From positions 2,976,001 to 3,040,000 of the forward strand of contig NZ_CP080998.1 of assembly GCF_019645835.1 (NCBI RefSeq): 64,000 nt of DNA. Direction: 5' to 3'. Below are positions 40,022 to 49,212 of this stretch, in pieces. The translations under genes and the position numbers were made by a program. The stretch comes from Mycolicibacterium holsaticum DSM 44478 = JCM 12374. Its GTDB lineage: Bacteria; Actinomycetota; Actinomycetes; Mycobacteriales; Mycobacteriaceae. The notes under the pieces are model-generated. The model made no database searches and was not told the origin of the DNA. It saw nothing but the letters and a program-made list of their open reading frames with translations. Position 1 is the stretch's first letter; the number at the start of each line of letters is the position of its first letter.

Positions 40022-40880
40022 CGACATCGTCGTAGTCCGGGGCGGCTGGCGGCGCCGGCGCAGCGCACTACGTCTGGCGGATGCGGCGGCGAAAGCCTGC
40101 CTGCGCCGGGCCGGGCGTGACCCGCACGACGTCGACCTACTGGTCAACGCGGGCATCTATCGCGACCGCAATCTGGGCGAGCCCGCCCTGGCGGCGATGA
40201 TCCAGGACGACATCGGGGCGAACCCCGAAGAACCGCACAGCGGCGGCCACGGAACCTTCTCCTTCGACGTCGCCAACGGAACCTGCGGTGTCATGACGGC
40301 CCTGCAGGTCGTCAGCGGATTCTTGAAGTCGCACACCGTCGACAGCGCGGTGATCGTGACCAGCGATGCCGACCCCGGCGGCGGATCAACGGACCGCTTC
40401 CCGTTTTCACCTGTCGGGGCGGCGATGTCGTGCACCTGGTCTGACGGCCGCGACGGGCTGGGCCAGGTGCATTGGCTTCATCGCCCAGACAACGCAGCGA
40501 CCCTGAGCGCCACCGTCGGATACTTCGCGCGGCACAACGTTCTTCGCATCCACGAATCGGCGGCGCTCGATGAACGCTTCGCCGATGCTGCCGCCGACAT
40601 CGCCCGCCGCTGCCTTCGCGAGGAGTCCCTCGACATCTCGGATGTCGGCATGGTCATCGCCGCGCCGGCACGGCGGGCTTACCGGACGGCGCTGGCCGAG
40701 CGACTTGGGATACCCGAGCGCGCCGTCGTCGTCGCAGACGATGAAAACACACACACCGCATCGTTGGCTGCGGCGTTCGCAAAGGGCGCCGAGCAGCTTG
40801 CCGGCGGCGGGTGTGTGCTGCTTGTCGCCGCGGCCGCGGGGATCACCGCTGCCGCCGCGCTCTATCGGAAACCGGTTTAG
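40005..40880 (+). CDS. KAS III-like protein, subunit 2, active site incomplete
   Basis: This 291-residue partner has the condensing-enzyme fold with Cys94 in DVANGTCGVMTAL and Asn248 in DDENTHTASLAAAF. Where the catalytic His would be (after VIA) it reads AAPARRAYRTAL, with no histidine, and the chain is about 75 residues shorter at the N-terminus. It could be a structural or specificity subunit, by analogy to ketosynthase alpha/beta pairs. It starts inside the preceding gene (17-bp overlap) and its stop overlaps the convergent pfkB stop by 4 bp. Confidence 0.78.
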   Translation: MGTIVDDIVVVRGGWRRRRSALRLADAAAKACLRRAGRDPHDVDLLVNAGIYRDRNLGEPALAAMIQDDIGANPEEPHSGGHGTFSFDVANGTCGVMTALQVVSGFLKSHTVDSAVIVTSDADPGGGSTDRFPFSPVGAAMSCTWSDGRDGLGQVHWLHRPDNAATLSATVGYFARHNVLRIHESAALDERFADAAADIARRCLREESLDISDVGMVIAAPARRAYRTALAERLGIPERAVVVADDENTHTASLAAAFAKGAEQLAGGGCVLLVAAAAGITAAAALYRKPV

Positions 40881-41839
40881 TCGCAGACGGATTCGAAGTC
40901 CGTCGGCTGAGCCGCCATACCGAGAAAGCGGTCGACGTCCGCGCGCGCTGGAACTTCCGTGCCTGGTGTCATGAGCATGGCGGTGCCCGCCGCCACGCCG
41001 AACCGCACCGCCTCGCTCAGCGGCCAGCACCAGCTCAGGCCCACGGTGATCGCGGCAACCATGGCATCGCCTGCACCCACGCTGCTGACCACCGACCGCA
41101 CCGGAATCGCGGGAAAGTGTTGGCTGTGCTCTGCCGTTGCCAGAAACGCTCCCTGGGAACCGAGGGATACCACGACTGCCTGGGTGACACCGCGGTCGAT
41201 GAGTTCGTGTGCGGCCGCGAGCTGTTCGGCTTCGTCGTGAAGTTCATGGCCGACGCACTCACGCAATTCGCGCAGGCTCGGTTTCAGCAGGAACACGCCG
41301 GATGTGATGGAGGTGAGTGCCGCACCCGATGCGTCCAGGATCAGCAGCGCGCCGAGTTCACGACAGAGGTCGGCGACGCGCTGATAGAAATCCGGAGCCA
41401 CATCGGGCGGGAGGCTGCCGCTGGCCACCACGTACTCGGCCTTCGCTGCGGCCAGGCGTAGTTCGTCGAGGCATCGCGACTGTTCGCGCAGCGTCACGTG
41501 TGGGCCCGGTAGGACGAACCGGTATTGCTCACCGCTGCGGCGTTCGTTCACCGTGAAGTTCTCCCGGGTCGGTTCGCTGATCTCGGTGTTGCGATAGGGC
41601 ACGCCGGCGTCTTCGACGAGGCGGGCTATCCGACCGCCCGTGGCGCCGCCGACCGGAAACACCGCAGACACCGACGCCCCGAGTACATGCGCGACGCGGG
41701 CCACATTGATTCCGCCACCGCCGGGATCGTAACGAGGGTCGCCGCAACGGATCTTGGATGTCGGATGGATCTGCTCGACGGTTGTGGTGATATCGAGCGC
41801 AGGGTTCATCGTCAACGTGACGATCCGTGCGGGGGTCAT
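40877..41839 (-). CDS. pfkB: 6-phosphofructokinase, PfkB family
   Basis: This 320-residue ribokinase-family sugar kinase is like M. tuberculosis PfkB (Rv2029c), a DosR regulon member. N-terminus IVTLTMNPALDIT, sugar-binding GGGGINVARVAHVLG, and the ATP/anion-hole motif SSVGAGDAMVAA with catalytic Asp are clear. It lies 21 bases downstream of the PRT/esterase gene on the same strand, the same neighbour order as Rv2029c-Rv2030c-hspX, so hspX to pfkB is one operon driven from the box at 44207. Confidence 0.95.
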   Translation of the reverse strand: MTPARIVTLTMNPALDITTTVEQIHPTSKIRCGDPRYDPGGGGINVARVAHVLGASVSAVFPVGGATGGRIARLVEDAGVPYRNTEISEPTRENFTVNERRSGEQYRFVLPGPHVTLREQSRCLDELRLAAAKAEYVVASGSLPPDVAPDFYQRVADLCRELGALLILDASGAALTSITSGVFLLKPSLRELRECVGHELHDEAEQLAAAHELIDRGVTQAVVVSLGSQGAFLATAEHSQHFPAIPVRSVVSSVGAGDAMVAAITVGLSWCWPLSEAVRFGVAAGTAMLMTPGTEVPARADVDRFLGMAAQPTDFESVCD

Positions 41840-41860
41840 GTTGCGTCGCTCCGTTCTCGG

Positions 41861-43906
41861 TTACAGCCCGGTGGGATAGGTCTCCGGCGTCTCACCGGCC
41901 ACCCAGAGGCTGGAGACCTCGAGCGGTTCGAGCGCACGCGTGTTGTCGATGTGGATGATGGCGTCGAACTGTTCTGAGGGACGCACGTGGTAGTAGTGGC
42001 TCTGCCGTTCGGTTTCGGGAAGGTAGATCACGCCGATGGCACGGCCCAACCGTACGACATCCAGTGGTTCGGCGGCCGACCGGCTGATCATCGCCGAAAC
42101 CAGGAATTCGGGGGTACCGGTTTCATGGAACAGCTCCTCCACGCTGCCGTTCAGGGCGCGCCTGACAACCTTTCGCTCAGCGATTCCGCCCCACTCACTA
42201 GCGGCCGTGACCGTACCGGCGTAGGTCGTGAACCCGATCAGCCGGCTGTCGCCGCCGTACTGCTCTCGCGCCAGCTGCCCCAATGTCAGCTGGCCGTCAC
42301 CGGCCACCTCGGTTGCCCGCGCGTCGCCGACGTGCGAGTTGTGCGCCCAGACCACGATCCGCGCCGGTTCTTGCTCCTCATGACGGTCCAGATGAGCGAG
42401 CAATGCCTGCAGGGTCTGAGCCATGTGCTGATCACGAAGATTCCACGAGGTGACCCGCCCGCTGAACATCGCGCGGTAATAAGCCTCGGCGTTGCGGACC
42501 GTTTGCGCGTTCTGCTGGGCGTAGAACACCTCGTCTTCGGCGAGCAGTCCGTCGCGGCGCGCGTAGTCGAACGCGTTGCGCTGCATCTCCACCAACTGGT
42601 CCACCGCCTGTCTCTCACAAGACAAGCCGGCGCCGAAGGCTGCGGCGAAACCGTAGGCTTGGCCGTCGTCGGCCGAGGTGTGGTCGAAGCATGCGTAGCG
42701 GTCACGCGCGCGCGCCGCGGCGCGCGGGTCGACCTGGTCCAGGTAGCCGATCACCTCCTGCATCGACCGATGCAGGCTGTACAGATCCAGACCATAGAAC
42801 CCGGTCTGCCGACCGGCGTCCGATCGGCGCCGTTGGTTGTGGGCATGCAACCAGTCCACGAAATCCCGGACCACCACATTGCGCCACATCCACGCCGGGA
42901 ACCGCTCGAAGCCACGAAGCGCTTCCTCGGCCGACGTGTCGTCGCCCAGCCCTCGCACGTAGCGGTTGACGCGGTAGGCGTCGGGCCAATCCGCCTCGGC
43001 CGCCACAGCACAGAAGCCCTTTTCCTCGATGAGCCACTTGGTGATTTGCGCGCGTGCCGCGTAGAACTCGTCTGTGCCATGCGAACTCTCACCGATCAGG
43101 ACCACCCGCGCATCGCCGATGATCTCCTCCAGCGCTTCTGTTGGCGGCATACCGGCGGGGGCGTCGACTGCAGCGCTGCGGATCGCAGCTGTAACCGATA
43201 CGGGCGGCGCGGTTTCGGACACCGCCGGTCCCGTAGTCGAAGTGGCGAGCAGGTCACGCACCTCCTGATCGTCGACCTGACGGAAGTCCCAGTACCACTC
43301 GCCCACCGCGCGAAACGGTGTGGGCATCGTCGCGCAGACCACGCTGTCGACCATTCCGGCGAATTGCCGGCAGGTCGACTCCGGTGCCGCCGGAACTGCG
43401 ATCACGATCTCCTTGGCATCTGCGTCCCGCAGCGCCTGCACCGCGGCGAACATGCTGGCGCCGGTCGCGAGGCCGTCGTCGACCAAGATCACCGCTTTGC
43501 CGATAACGTCCATCGGCGCACGACCGCCTCGATAGGCGGACTCGCGGCGGATCAGTTCGCGGCCTTCGCGTTCGGCGACGTCGCGCAGTTGCTGGGGCGT
43601 GATGCGCAAGGCCCGCAGCACATCGTCATTGACGACGACCCGACCGCCGCTGGCCAGCGCACCCATGGCGAACTCTTCGTGGCCCGGTGCGCCCAGCTTG
43701 CGCACGATGAATGCATCGAGTGGGGCGCCGAGCGCGGCGGCGACTTCCCACGCGACGGGAACGCCACCACGAGCCAGCCCCAGCACCACGACGTCCTTAC
43801 GACCCCGGTAGGCGCCAAGCAGTTCGGCCAGTATCTGGCCCGCTTCGCGGCGGTTACGGAAAACCCGCCCGGGCGCGCTCCGCTGTGGTTCGGTTGCTCG
43901 CGTCAT
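41861..43906 (-). CDS. Phosphoribosyltransferase / erythromycin-esterase-like fusion (Rv2030c-like)
   Basis: This 681-residue protein has an N-terminal PRT domain (about 15-220) with the PRPP loop [16 protein letters not shown], and a C-terminal erythromycin esterase-like domain (about 255-670) with [27 protein letters not shown] and [12 protein letters not shown], where the conserved Glu and His residues of Ere enzymes can be seen. The length matches the M. tuberculosis DosR gene Rv2030c. The biological substrate is unknown. ATG 43906 or GTG one codon earlier. It follows hspX after 9 bases. Confidence 0.9.
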   Translation of the reverse strand: MTRATEPQRSAPGRVFRNRREAGQILAELLGAYRGRKDVVVLGLARGGVPVAWEVAAALGAPLDAFIVRKLGAPGHEEFAMGALASGGRVVVNDDVLRALRITPQQLRDVAEREGRELIRRESAYRGGRAPMDVIGKAVILVDDGLATGASMFAAVQALRDADAKEIVIAVPAAPESTCRQFAGMVDSVVCATMPTPFRAVGEWYWDFRQVDDQEVRDLLATSTTGPAVSETAPPVSVTAAIRSAAVDAPAGMPPTEALEEIIGDARVVLIGESSHGTDEFYAARAQITKWLIEEKGFCAVAAEADWPDAYRVNRYVRGLGDDTSAEEALRGFERFPAWMWRNVVVRDFVDWLHAHNQRRRSDAGRQTGFYGLDLYSLHRSMQEVIGYLDQVDPRAAARARDRYACFDHTSADDGQAYGFAAAFGAGLSCERQAVDQLVEMQRNAFDYARRDGLLAEDEVFYAQQNAQTVRNAEAYYRAMFSGRVTSWNLRDQHMAQTLQALLAHLDRHEEQEPARIVVWAHNSHVGDARATEVAGDGQLTLGQLAREQYGGDSRLIGFTTYAGTVTAASEWGGIAERKVVRRALNGSVEELFHETGTPEFLVSAMISRSAAEPLDVVRLGRAIGVIYLPETERQSHYYHVRPSEQFDAIIHIDNTRALEPLEVSSLWVAGETPETYPTGL

Positions 43907-43915
43907 CACGGTCGG

Positions 43916-44137
43916 CTACTTCTTGGTCTCCACTGCGACCCGCTTCTCGGCCGGCTCGGCCGCCTTGGCGATCGGCACCGACACGGTCAGAATGCCCTTG
44001 TCGTAGCTGGCCTTGATGGCGTTCTCGTCGGCGCCCGCAGGCAACGTCACCGACCGCAGAAACGAACCGTACGAGAACAGCTCCGCGAAATCCGGCCATC
44101 GCGACCGCGGATGGTACTGCGTGGGAAGTTTGCTCAT
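43916..44137 (-). CDS. hspX: HspX/Acr small heat-shock protein with large internal in-frame deletion
   Basis: This is a 73-residue protein. Residues 1-21 (MSKLPTQYHPRSRWPDFAEL) match the N-terminus of mycobacterial HspX, and residues 22-73 (SYGSFLRSVTLP, ASYDKGILTVSVPI) match its C-terminal third including the alpha-crystallin GILTV signature. Compared with the 144-residue M. tuberculosis protein, about 70 residues are missing: the end of the N-terminal arm and the first beta strands of the alpha-crystallin domain. The frame is kept. AGGAGG lies six bases before the ATG and a near-perfect DosR box lies 70 bases upstream. Whether the product folds is doubtful. Confidence 0.85.
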   Translation of the reverse strand: MSKLPTQYHPRSRWPDFAELFSYGSFLRSVTLPAGADENAIKASYDKGILTVSVPIAKAAEPAEKRVAVETKK

Positions 44138-44206
44138 GACTGCCTCCTGGATATGGCGCGAACTTCCGTGATACGAATTCGACCACCGCGCCGAGGCGGC
44201 CCGCTA

Positions 44207-44220
44207 GGGACCGAAGTCCC
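44207..44220. promoter_or_regulatory. DosR box upstream of hspX
   Basis: GGGACCGAAGTCCC is a near-perfect palindrome with GGGAC/GTCCC arms. From its centre, a transcription start 42.5 bp away would leave a 33-nt hspX leader containing the AGGAGG site, so this gene, unlike several others in the island, would have a leader. Confidence 0.85.
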
Positions 44221-44278
44221 GGGCCGATAGAGCACTTCGTTGGAGTCTGCGGTCCGAGCGACGGCGGACTCCGCCGGT

Positions 44279-44698
44279 TCAGCTGTCGGGCTCGGCGCCG
44301 AAGACAAATCGACGGCCGGTGACGCTCAGCGGGAGGATGCGCACGTAGTGCTGCTTGGCCGTGGCCGTCCAGGGAAGCAACTGCCCGCGTTCCGCCTCGG
44401 CCAGTTCGTCGGCCGAACGAAGTGAGCGCGCCGAGCCCTTCACGATGACGCTCCAGCCTTCGGACACGTTGTGGTCATCGGCCTCGAACAACACCCGGTC
44501 GTTGATCGCCGAACTGATCAGCTTTGTCCCCTCCGCGGTGCGGAACAAGATCGTACGGTGCTGGACGACGAAGTTGACCGGGAAGATCTCCGGCTGACCA
44601 TCGACACTGGTCACCAGCCGACCGAGGGAAACGCTCGACAGCAGATTCCAGCAATCGGATACCGACAGAATCGAGATGGGCTGCGGCGTTGTAACCAT
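44279..44698 (-). CDS. Pyridoxamine 5'-phosphate oxidase-like flavin/deazaflavin-binding protein
   Basis: This 139-residue split-barrel protein of the PNPOx/FDOR superfamily is recognised by CWNLLSSVSLGRLVTSVDGQPEIFPV, VLFEADDHN and the end GRRFVFG. Such proteins bind FMN, F420 or haem-related ligands; the DosR regulon of M. tuberculosis contains several. I start at ATG 44698 (MVTTPQPIS), 44.5 bp from the centre of the DosR box at 44736. The longer ORF would include that box. Confidence 0.85.
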   Translation of the reverse strand: MVTTPQPISILSVSDCWNLLSSVSLGRLVTSVDGQPEIFPVNFVVQHRTILFRTAEGTKLISSAINDRVLFEADDHNVSEGWSVIVKGSARSLRSADELAEAERGQLLPWTATAKQHYVRILPLSVTGRRFVFGAEPDS

Positions 44699-44735
44699 GA
44701 TCGCGAACTTACCCCTTGCCGATCGCCGGGCAACC

Positions 44736-44749
44736 GGCCGAAAGTCCCC
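44736..44749. promoter_or_regulatory. DosR box for the PNPOx-like gene
   Basis: On the minus strand GGGGACTTTCGGCC; on plus GGCCGAAAGTCCCC. It is the proximal of two boxes in a 117-bp divergent gap; the centre is 44.5 bp from the ATG at 44698. Confidence 0.75.
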
Positions 44750-44766
44750 TTGCACCGGCGATATCC

Positions 44767-44780
44767 GGGACTTCCGGCCC
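44767..44780. promoter_or_regulatory. DosR box for the second SRPBCC gene
   Basis: GGGACTTCCGGCCC, with the centre 42.5 bp from the ATG at 44816, which predicts a leaderless transcript. Confidence 0.8.
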
Positions 44781-44815
44781 TAACCAAACAGTTGCACCCG
44801 CGTCAAGGTTGAGAT

Positions 44816-45424
44816 ATGACGACCGGCACGATCCGGGTGGCGGTGCGGATCGCAGCTGCCGCCGCCCTGCTTTACGCGACACGCCGTTATTACCGCAACT
44901 GGGGCACCACCAAGGAAGAGTGCCAACGGTGGCTGCCCGGGGACGAATTGATCCGGCAGCCGTCGGTCCGCTCCACCGAAGGGGTGTGGATCGATGCCTC
45001 GGATTCTGACGTGTGGCCGTGGCTGGTGCAGATCGGCCACCGCGACGCCGACCGGATCGATCCGGCGCGGCAAGGGCTGCAGCCGGGTGACGTCGTGCAC
45101 CTGGCGCCGACGCGATGGCCGGGTCTGCGGAACCGCCTGAGCATGTCGGTGGTGCAGGTCATCGCTGGTGAAGCCGTCGTGTTGCGCGGCACCCGGCCGG
45201 GTTTCCCGTGGGAGGCGGTGTGGTCGGTTCATGTGCAGCCGCACTGGCAGGACCGGTGCCGGGTGCTGGTTCGCACGCGCGCGCAACTTCGCCATCCAGG
45301 TGACGTGATCCTCGCCGAGCTGGCTGGGCCACTGACCGCGCTGGTCGTGCGGCGAACCTTGTTGGCTGTCAAACGAAGAGCCCAAGGTTCGGCGCTGCGT
45401 GCGGAGTCCCATCGGGCCGGTTGA
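44816..45424 (+). CDS. SRPBCC-fold protein, shortened paralogue
   Basis: This 202-residue relative of the protein at 38119 shares LPGDELI, DVWPWLVQIG and the GLQPGDVVHLAP region. Relative to that paralogue about 19 residues are missing right after VWPWLVQIG: the EGRGGFYSYS segment and the following helix are absent and the chain continues at HRDADRIDP. The C-terminus replaces the paralogue's HFVMEQKMMRGI with DVILAELAGPLTALVVRRTL. Starts at ATG 44816, exactly where transcription is predicted to start. Ligand unknown. It converges with the next gene, two bases apart. Confidence 0.75.
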   Translation: MTTGTIRVAVRIAAAAALLYATRRYYRNWGTTKEECQRWLPGDELIRQPSVRSTEGVWIDASDSDVWPWLVQIGHRDADRIDPARQGLQPGDVVHLAPTRWPGLRNRLSMSVVQVIAGEAVVLRGTRPGFPWEAVWSVHVQPHWQDRCRVLVRTRAQLRHPGDVILAELAGPLTALVVRRTLLAVKRRAQGSALRAESHRAG

Positions 45425-45426
45425 CG

Positions 45427-48400
45427 TCAGAAGCGGCTGGGAAATCGGACTGTCGAGCCTGGGTCCAGCTGCTCAACCCGGCCACGGCATTCGATGACCA
45501 GCGGAGCAACGTCTCGCGGATCGACGCTGACCTCTGCGCCCTTGCCGCTCACGCGCACATGGACCCGATGCCCGCGATAGTGGATCGGGAAGCCCAGCGC
45601 GCCAAGAGATTCCGGCCAGTTCGGCGCCAGGATCAGCCGATCGTCGCGGGTCTCCAACCCGGTGAAGCACCGTTGGATGAGGTCCACGCTGCCTGCCATC
45701 GCCGCCAGATGGATTCCCTCGGAGGTGGTGCCGCCCTGAATGTCGGCGACATCGGACTTGAGGACCTGCTCGAAGAACCCCATCGCATGATCGCGATTCG
45801 CCCGGGCCAGCACCCAGCTGTGCACGACGGCGCTGAGGGTCGATCCATGCGACGTCCTGGCCAGGTAGTAGTCGACCATTTGCGGGATCTGCCCGGGAGC
45901 GAAGCGGTAGTCGAGCCGGGTCAGCAACGCACAGAGTTCGTCGGAAGACAACAGGTAGAGCAACATCAACGCGTCAGCCTGCTTGGACGCCTTGTAACCG
46001 TTGACGTCGTCGCCCTCGGCCTCCAGGATCCGGTCCAGCCGGCGGATGTCGCCGTACCGCTTCCGGTAGGAAGTCCAGTCCAACTCCGTCAAATCCGCAT
46101 AGCCTTCGAACTGGCTGATGATGCCGTCGTGGAACGGCACGAACATGCGTCGGCTGACGTGATCCCAGTGCTCGAGTTCCTCGGTGGTCAGCGCGAGCTT
46201 TTCGCGCAGATCCAACCGGTTCGGCAGGGGCACCGACTCGAGTGCATCAATGGCGCGCAGGATGACCCACACCGCCATCACGTTTGTATAGGCGTTGTTG
46301 TCGACTCCGTCATACTTCCGGTCGGAACAGCCGGTATGGAACTCGTCGGGCCCGATGACGCCGCGGATATCGAAACGGTCGCGGTTCGTGTCGTATGTCG
46401 TTCTGCTGACCCAGAATCGAGCGATTTCCACCAGCATCTCGGCGCCGTAGTCGATCAGGTATGGCAGATCGCCGGTAACTTGATAGAACTGCCACACGTT
46501 GTAGGCGACCGCGAGACCGATATGGTGCGCGCGATGGCTGGGATCGGGATTCCACCGGCCCGACAACGGATTCAGATGCATGGCCTGGCTTTCTTCGCGA
46601 CCGTCGCTGCCCGACTGCCATGGGAACATCGCCCCGGAGTAGCCGGCCAAATTGGCAGCGCGCCGAGCCTCCGGCAACCGTCGGTAGCGGTACCGCAGCA
46701 TCGACCGGGTGATGGCCGGGCACCTCAGGTTGAGCACCGGGAAGATGAACAGCTCATCCCAGAACACGTGGCCGCGGTAGGCCTCACCGTGCAGCCCGCG
46801 CGCGGGAACGCCGACGTCGAGGTCCTCGCTGTGATAGGAGACGGTCTGAAGCAGATGAAGCAGATGCAGCCGCAGGATACGTAGCGCGTCCGCGTGGCCC
46901 TCGAACTCGATCGAAAGTCGCTCCCACAGGTGCGCCCACGCGAGCACGTGCGCATCGCGCATCGCGGAGAACCGCTGCTGACGCTCGAGCCTTCGTTCGG
47001 CGCCGGTGGCCGGTTCAGATGTGGCGACGTCCCGTCCGGTCACCAGGCTGACGGTCTTTTCGATCGTCAGCGCCTGCCCCGGTTTGAGGTCGGTGAAGAT
47101 TTCGTGCCCGACCTCGAACTCCTCATCGACGCGTCGATACATTGCCGGAGCGGGCTTTTCGCCGTGCCAAACGGTGGTCCGGGCGGCTAACGCCACCGCG
47201 AGGTGTGACTGGGTCGTCTCGGCCGTCATCAACACTGAATCCTCGGACAGTGCGCGGGTGCCCACGAGGTTCAGGTGCGTGCTGGCCAGCCCCCGATAGC
47301 GTTCGACCAATGAGTTGCGGACGTTGCCGTCCAGCGTCGACCGAAGCTGGACCGTCCCTGACCAGTCCTCGGCCACGATGACAGTCTGCAGCGCAGCGAT
47401 GTGTGCGGCGTGCATGGCCACGAAACGCTGCTGGGTCAACCGGGTGGTCCTCCCGGCGTCGTCGCGGAAACGCAGCTCCCGGGTCAGCACCGCTTCGCGC
47501 AGGTTCAGGGTCTGGCGGTACGACAGCAGCTCGACCGCATCGACGTCGAACCACTCACCCGCATCGATGCGGAACGTCAACGGCAGCCAGTTGGGTAGGT
47601 TGACGATGCTTTCGTTGTCGATCTTGCTGCCGCCAACGAGGTCCTCGAGCCGGTTGAACACCCCGGCGGCGTAGGTGGCCGGGTAATGCACCTGCCCCGC
47701 TTGCGATTCCGGGGCGGCGCCCCTGGTCGCGAAGTAGCCGTTGCCGACCGTGCACAAGGCTTCCCGAAGTTTTTCGGTGGCAGGTTCATAGCCGTCGAAG
47801 GTGTAGGTCCAAGCCGTGTCTGAGTTCTGCTGCTCGTAGGTCAGCCAGTTGCCGCCGCGTTGCAGGAAAGACTGGACCTCGGCGAAGCCATCGAGAACGA
47901 ACTGGGCGGCGGTTAGCCGACCGCCGGCCCCTTCGTGACGCACCACGATCCCGATACCGTTGAATCGAACCGCGTCGAACGCAGCCTCATCGGTGGGGTC
48001 GGCGCCGACGTAGACCGGCACGACCCGTTCCGGCGGGTTGATCCGCTTACAGATCCAGGTGAGCGCGGCACCCTTGTCCCACTCGACGTTTGGCCACAAC
48101 TCGATCACCTTGGGTCCGTCCGTCACCCGAAGGCCATGCTGACCGCCGCGCCGACGGGTCACCGCGACAACGTCGCCCGCTTGTTCGGGGGCGACCGTGG
48201 CGTAGTGCACAGCGATCGAAAACCGCTTGCGCTCGACGTGCACCCCCGACACCGCTTTGAGCTCAGCGCGCAGTTCGGCGGCGGCTTCCGTCAAAGCGGG
48301 CGACGCCGCGACCGCCGCTTCCATCTGATACCGAATACCGTTCGGGCCAACCAGTTCGAAGCCGTGGCTGCCGGCGTACCAGACCTCGGGGAGGTTGACC

Positions 48401-49128
48401 CGCTGGCGGAGGTCGGCCGCGTCCCGATCGCTCAGGATGACTACCGGACATCGCGCAGCCAGGCGTGCCAGGGACGTGACCGCTCCGTCGTCGAGGCTTG
48501 CGGGCTCGGGATCCGCACCGGTCACCGACAACGTGCCGTCAAACCCGAGGCAGACGATCGGCAGGCGGCCGCTGAGAATACCGATCAACTGGCCGTAGGA
48601 GTTCAGCCCGTTGGGCAACTGCGACACGCGTTTGTCGCCGGTGCGCAACTGGATCTCGGCGAGGTCGGCGACCACGGCATCGGCCTCCGACTCGAGGGGC
48701 CCGGTGAATTTGCCACCCCGGGCGACGGCGACGACCATGGCGAAACCGCCGGACCGGGCCGCCTGCGCGGCAGCCACGTCGCTGCCGATCACGACCGTGC
48801 GTGCCGCCTCGGCGCCAACTCGCCGGGCCGCCTCCAGGAACACGGCCGGATCGGGCGCGCCGGAAAACCCGAGCGCGTCCGCGGTCGGGCCGTCCGTGAA
48901 CAGATCACCGAGTCCGGCCAACCTCGCAACGTGTTCACTGTCCCCGCTGGACGAGCAGAGCGCGGTCCTGACCCCGGCCGCCGCAAGCCGCCGAACGAGT
49001 TCGACCGTCGAATCGAACACGCTCTTCCGTGCCACGCTGGGCATCGACGCGGTGTCGGTAACCACACCATCGAGGTCGAAGATGACCGCATCGTGTCGAC
49101 GTGGGTCGATGGTCACCGGCGTCTTCAT
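45427..49128 (-). CDS. otsB1: HAD / OtsB-like / GH65 trehalose-type phosphorylase fusion (Rv2006-like)
   Basis: This 1233-residue three-part protein begins with a beta-phosphoglucomutase-type HAD domain (1-165; IFDLDGVVTDTA, Asp18/Asp20). An OtsB trehalose-6-phosphate phosphatase-like domain (about 185-420) and a GH65 domain (about 440-1230; FWDELFIFPVL, VIGPDEFHTG with the general-acid Glu near residue 930) follow. In the OtsB part the usual D-x-D-G-T reads CLGFDGTL, with Gly195 in place of the nucleophilic Asp, so phosphatase activity is unlikely. The fusion resembles DosR gene Rv2006. A HAD/GH65 pair could convert a disaccharide to hexose phosphates. Confidence 0.92.
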   Translation of the reverse strand: MKTPVTIDPRRHDAVIFDLDGVVTDTASMPSVARKSVFDSTVELVRRLAAAGVRTALCSSSGDSEHVARLAGLGDLFTDGPTADALGFSGAPDPAVFLEAARRVGAEAARTVVIGSDVAAAQAARSGGFAMVVAVARGGKFTGPLESEADAVVADLAEIQLRTGDKRVSQLPNGLNSYGQLIGILSGRLPIVCLGFDGTLSVTGADPEPASLDDGAVTSLARLAARCPVVILSDRDAADLRQRVNLPEVWYAGSHGFELVGPNGIRYQMEAAVAASPALTEAAAELRAELKAVSGVHVERKRFSIAVHYATVAPEQAGDVVAVTRRRGGQHGLRVTDGPKVIELWPNVEWDKGAALTWICKRINPPERVVPVYVGADPTDEAAFDAVRFNGIGIVVRHEGAGGRLTAAQFVLDGFAEVQSFLQRGGNWLTYEQQNSDTAWTYTFDGYEPATEKLREALCTVGNGYFATRGAAPESQAGQVHYPATYAAGVFNRLEDLVGGSKIDNESIVNLPNWLPLTFRIDAGEWFDVDAVELLSYRQTLNLREAVLTRELRFRDDAGRTTRLTQQRFVAMHAAHIAALQTVIVAEDWSGTVQLRSTLDGNVRNSLVERYRGLASTHLNLVGTRALSEDSVLMTAETTQSHLAVALAARTTVWHGEKPAPAMYRRVDEEFEVGHEIFTDLKPGQALTIEKTVSLVTGRDVATSEPATGAERRLERQQRFSAMRDAHVLAWAHLWERLSIEFEGHADALRILRLHLLHLLQTVSYHSEDLDVGVPARGLHGEAYRGHVFWDELFIFPVLNLRCPAITRSMLRYRYRRLPEARRAANLAGYSGAMFPWQSGSDGREESQAMHLNPLSGRWNPDPSHRAHHIGLAVAYNVWQFYQVTGDLPYLIDYGAEMLVEIARFWVSRTTYDTNRDRFDIRGVIGPDEFHTGCSDRKYDGVDNNAYTNVMAVWVILRAIDALESVPLPNRLDLREKLALTTEELEHWDHVSRRMFVPFHDGIISQFEGYADLTELDWTSYRKRYGDIRRLDRILEAEGDDVNGYKASKQADALMLLYLLSSDELCALLTRLDYRFAPGQIPQMVDYYLARTSHGSTLSAVVHSWVLARANRDHAMGFFEQVLKSDVADIQGGTTSEGIHLAAMAGSVDLIQRCFTGLETRDDRLILAPNWPESLGALGFPIHYRGHRVHVRVSGKGAEVSVDPRDVAPLVIECRGRVEQLDPGSTVRFPSRF

Positions 49129-49189
49129 CCCGATGCCGTCCTCTCGATGTCCTTGCAGTGAGGCTGCTGGACTCCCCGAGCGGCGGCAA

Positions 49190-49203
49190 GGGTCCTACGA
49201 CCA
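49190..49203. promoter_or_regulatory. Putative DosR box for the otsB1-like gene
   Basis: GGGTCCTACGACCA is an imperfect palindrome of DosR type (GGGTC/GACCA arms). Its centre would place transcription about 26 bases before the ATG at 49128, with a GAGAGGA ribosome site between. Weaker than the other boxes. Confidence 0.5.
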
Positions 49204-49212
49204 CGAGGCGGG

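Noticed and set aside
41987..44230. 747-codon plus-strand ORF opposite the Rv2030c-like gene and hspX
   Set aside because: No domain recognisable; low-complexity Arg/His composition and real genes on the other strand.
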